From positions 156,001-220,000 of the forward strand of contig JACKHO010000010.1 of assembly GCA_020638955.1 (NCBI GenBank): a stretch of DNA of 64,000 nucleotides. The letters run 5' to 3'. This document shows positions 63,396 through 64,000 of this stretch, in pieces. Position numbers and translations under genes: made by a program. Source of the stretch: Planctomycetaceae bacterium. Lineage in GTDB: Bacteria; Planctomycetota; Planctomycetia; Planctomycetales; Planctomycetaceae. Under the pieces are notes generated by a model that saw only the letters and a list, made by a program, of their open reading frames with translations, searched no databases and was not told where the DNA came from. Within the stretch, counting starts at the first letter, position 1. Every line of letters starts with the position of its first letter.

Positions 63396-64000
63396 TTATT
63401 GGACTGCCAGGTTTTGACGAGCCGATTTGGCTTCCGTCGTCCAGGCATAGCGTGCCACAACTTCTCGATACAGATTTTCCGCTTCCTGAGTCAATCCTGA
63501 TCGTCTGAGCGACTCGGCGGCTTCGTAGCAGGCTCGGGCGGCCAAAGGCTCATGATCATCGTAAACCGTGGGCAACCAGAGGAAGGCTGCAGCCGCCTGA
63601 CGAAACTCCTGACGCTGCAAATAGGCTCGTCCAATAAGGTAACGCGGGCCATTCTGAATCGACTCCGGCATCCGTTCGACATCATGTTCCCAGGCGGCCA
63701 CCGTTAAGTCACTGAGCTTTGGTCCGAATCGAAGTCGCCAGAGCTGGACGCGAGCCAACTGGGAGATTTTGGGATTGGTGTTCCGGGCGAGCTCATCAAG
63801 CACTCTCTCGGCGGGCTGCCCAAACGTGGGATCCTGGAGCAACCAGCTCGCGCCGATGAGTTGTTCGGCTGCAATTCTGCCTGCCATCCACGATTTCGCC
63901 TGGGACTGTTCCGATGCGCCAATTTGCGTCCCGTACCACTGGAGCGGTGCCGCACTCCAGTGCTGCGTATCCGAGTCACTTTCCACGATTTGCAGGAACG
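63396..64000 (-). CDS. TPR-like protein (partial at window edge)
   Basis: The frame is open to the end of the window, so the N-terminus lies beyond 64000. The visible 201 residues are helical with TPR-like repeats (FRQAAAAFLWLPTVYDDHEP, ACYEAAESLRRSGLTQEAEN, LYREVVARYAWTTEAKSARQ). Upstream of ExbB/ExbD in the same operon, a periplasmic or membrane-linked scaffold is likely, similar to YbgF-type proteins next to TolQRA. Confidence 0.75.
   Translation of the reverse strand, partial: FLQIVESDSDTQHWSAAPLQWYGTQIGASEQSQAKSWMAGRIAAEQLIGASWLLQDPTFGQPAERVLDELARNTNPKISQLARVQLWRLRFGPKLSDLTVAAWEHDVERMPESIQNGPRYLIGRAYLQRQEFRQAAAAFLWLPTVYDDHEPLAARACYEAAESLRRSGLTQEAENLYREVVARYAWTTEAKSARQNLAVQ

Noticed and set aside
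1..64000. CRISPR arrays, rRNA or tRNA genes
   Set aside because: No regularly spaced direct repeats, no tRNA cloverleaf and no rRNA sequence were found by eye; a tRNAscan or Infernal run would settle this.

Overview
The window is chromosomal DNA from a planctomycete (Planctomycetota, most likely Planctomycetales). This is inferred from three loci of DUF1501 / DUF1549 / DUF1553 proteins (the 'planctomycete cytochrome C' families), ECF sigma factors coupled by 4-base overlaps to a membrane partner or a Ser/Thr kinase, HTH-EIIA and KaiC-like ATPase genes, DUF4159, many Gfo/Idh/MocA and SMP-30 proteins, and moderately GC-rich DNA with many small palindromic repeats between genes. No rRNA, tRNA or CRISPR array was seen.

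Layout. 1-1862: end of an SDR gene, a 4-hydroxyproline-epimerase-type protein and an SDR whose catalytic Tyr is Phe. 2035-4493: a divergent pair, a cobalamin-binding-type protein (-) and an SPFH protein (+). 4760-5400: a decayed transposase. 5563-13427: mostly uncharacterised genes (TPR/coiled-coil/propeller membrane protein, zinc-ribbon protein, secreted protein, ferredoxin-like protein, DUF4159), ending in a Gfo/Idh/MocA oxidoreductase. 13598-16083: HTH-EIIA fusion, SMP-30 lactonase, small acidic protein. 16184-19994: likely operon mcsA-like, trpB, yraN, BshC-like gene, convergent with recJ (20001-21764). 22159-27066: two small proteins, a Gfo/Idh + LarA-like pair, family-4 uracil-DNA glycosylase, dtd.

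27095-32797 (all -): DUF1549 protein, DUF1501 protein, a terminator, then an ECF sigma factor overlapping by ATGA a protein that joins an anti-sigma/FecR-like N-terminus and one membrane span to a DUF1549-DUF1553 body. This is the most unusual architecture here. 33130-37158 (-): SMP-30-like protein, rfbD, PPi-type phosphofructokinase and KaiC-like ATPase. 37364-42271: a lone DUF1501 gene, a DEAD-box helicase and a secreted alpha/beta hydrolase. 42839-46166: HNH endonuclease, a MoaD/ThiS-type ubiquitin-fold protein ending in GG beside an Asp-box propeller protein (with an exact 66-bp internal duplication), then a frameshifted amidohydrolase. 46340-52947 (-): argF, an OB-HD phosphohydrolase/exoribonuclease, and a DUF1501 gene overlapping a PSCyt1-DUF1549-DUF1553 gene.

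53168-54446: an intact IS4-type insertion sequence with 10-bp target duplications, followed by a REP-rich intergenic region. 54955-57896 (-): ECF sigma factor overlapping a Ser/Thr kinase gene. 58128-60384: small secreted or membrane proteins, including a YHYH/TPR protein overlapping a DUF350 protein. 60660-64000 (-): TPR protein, ExbB/TolQ and two ExbD/TolR genes, then an LpxL-type acyltransferase, suggesting cell-envelope work. Functions are inferred from motifs read by eye; no database search was possible.
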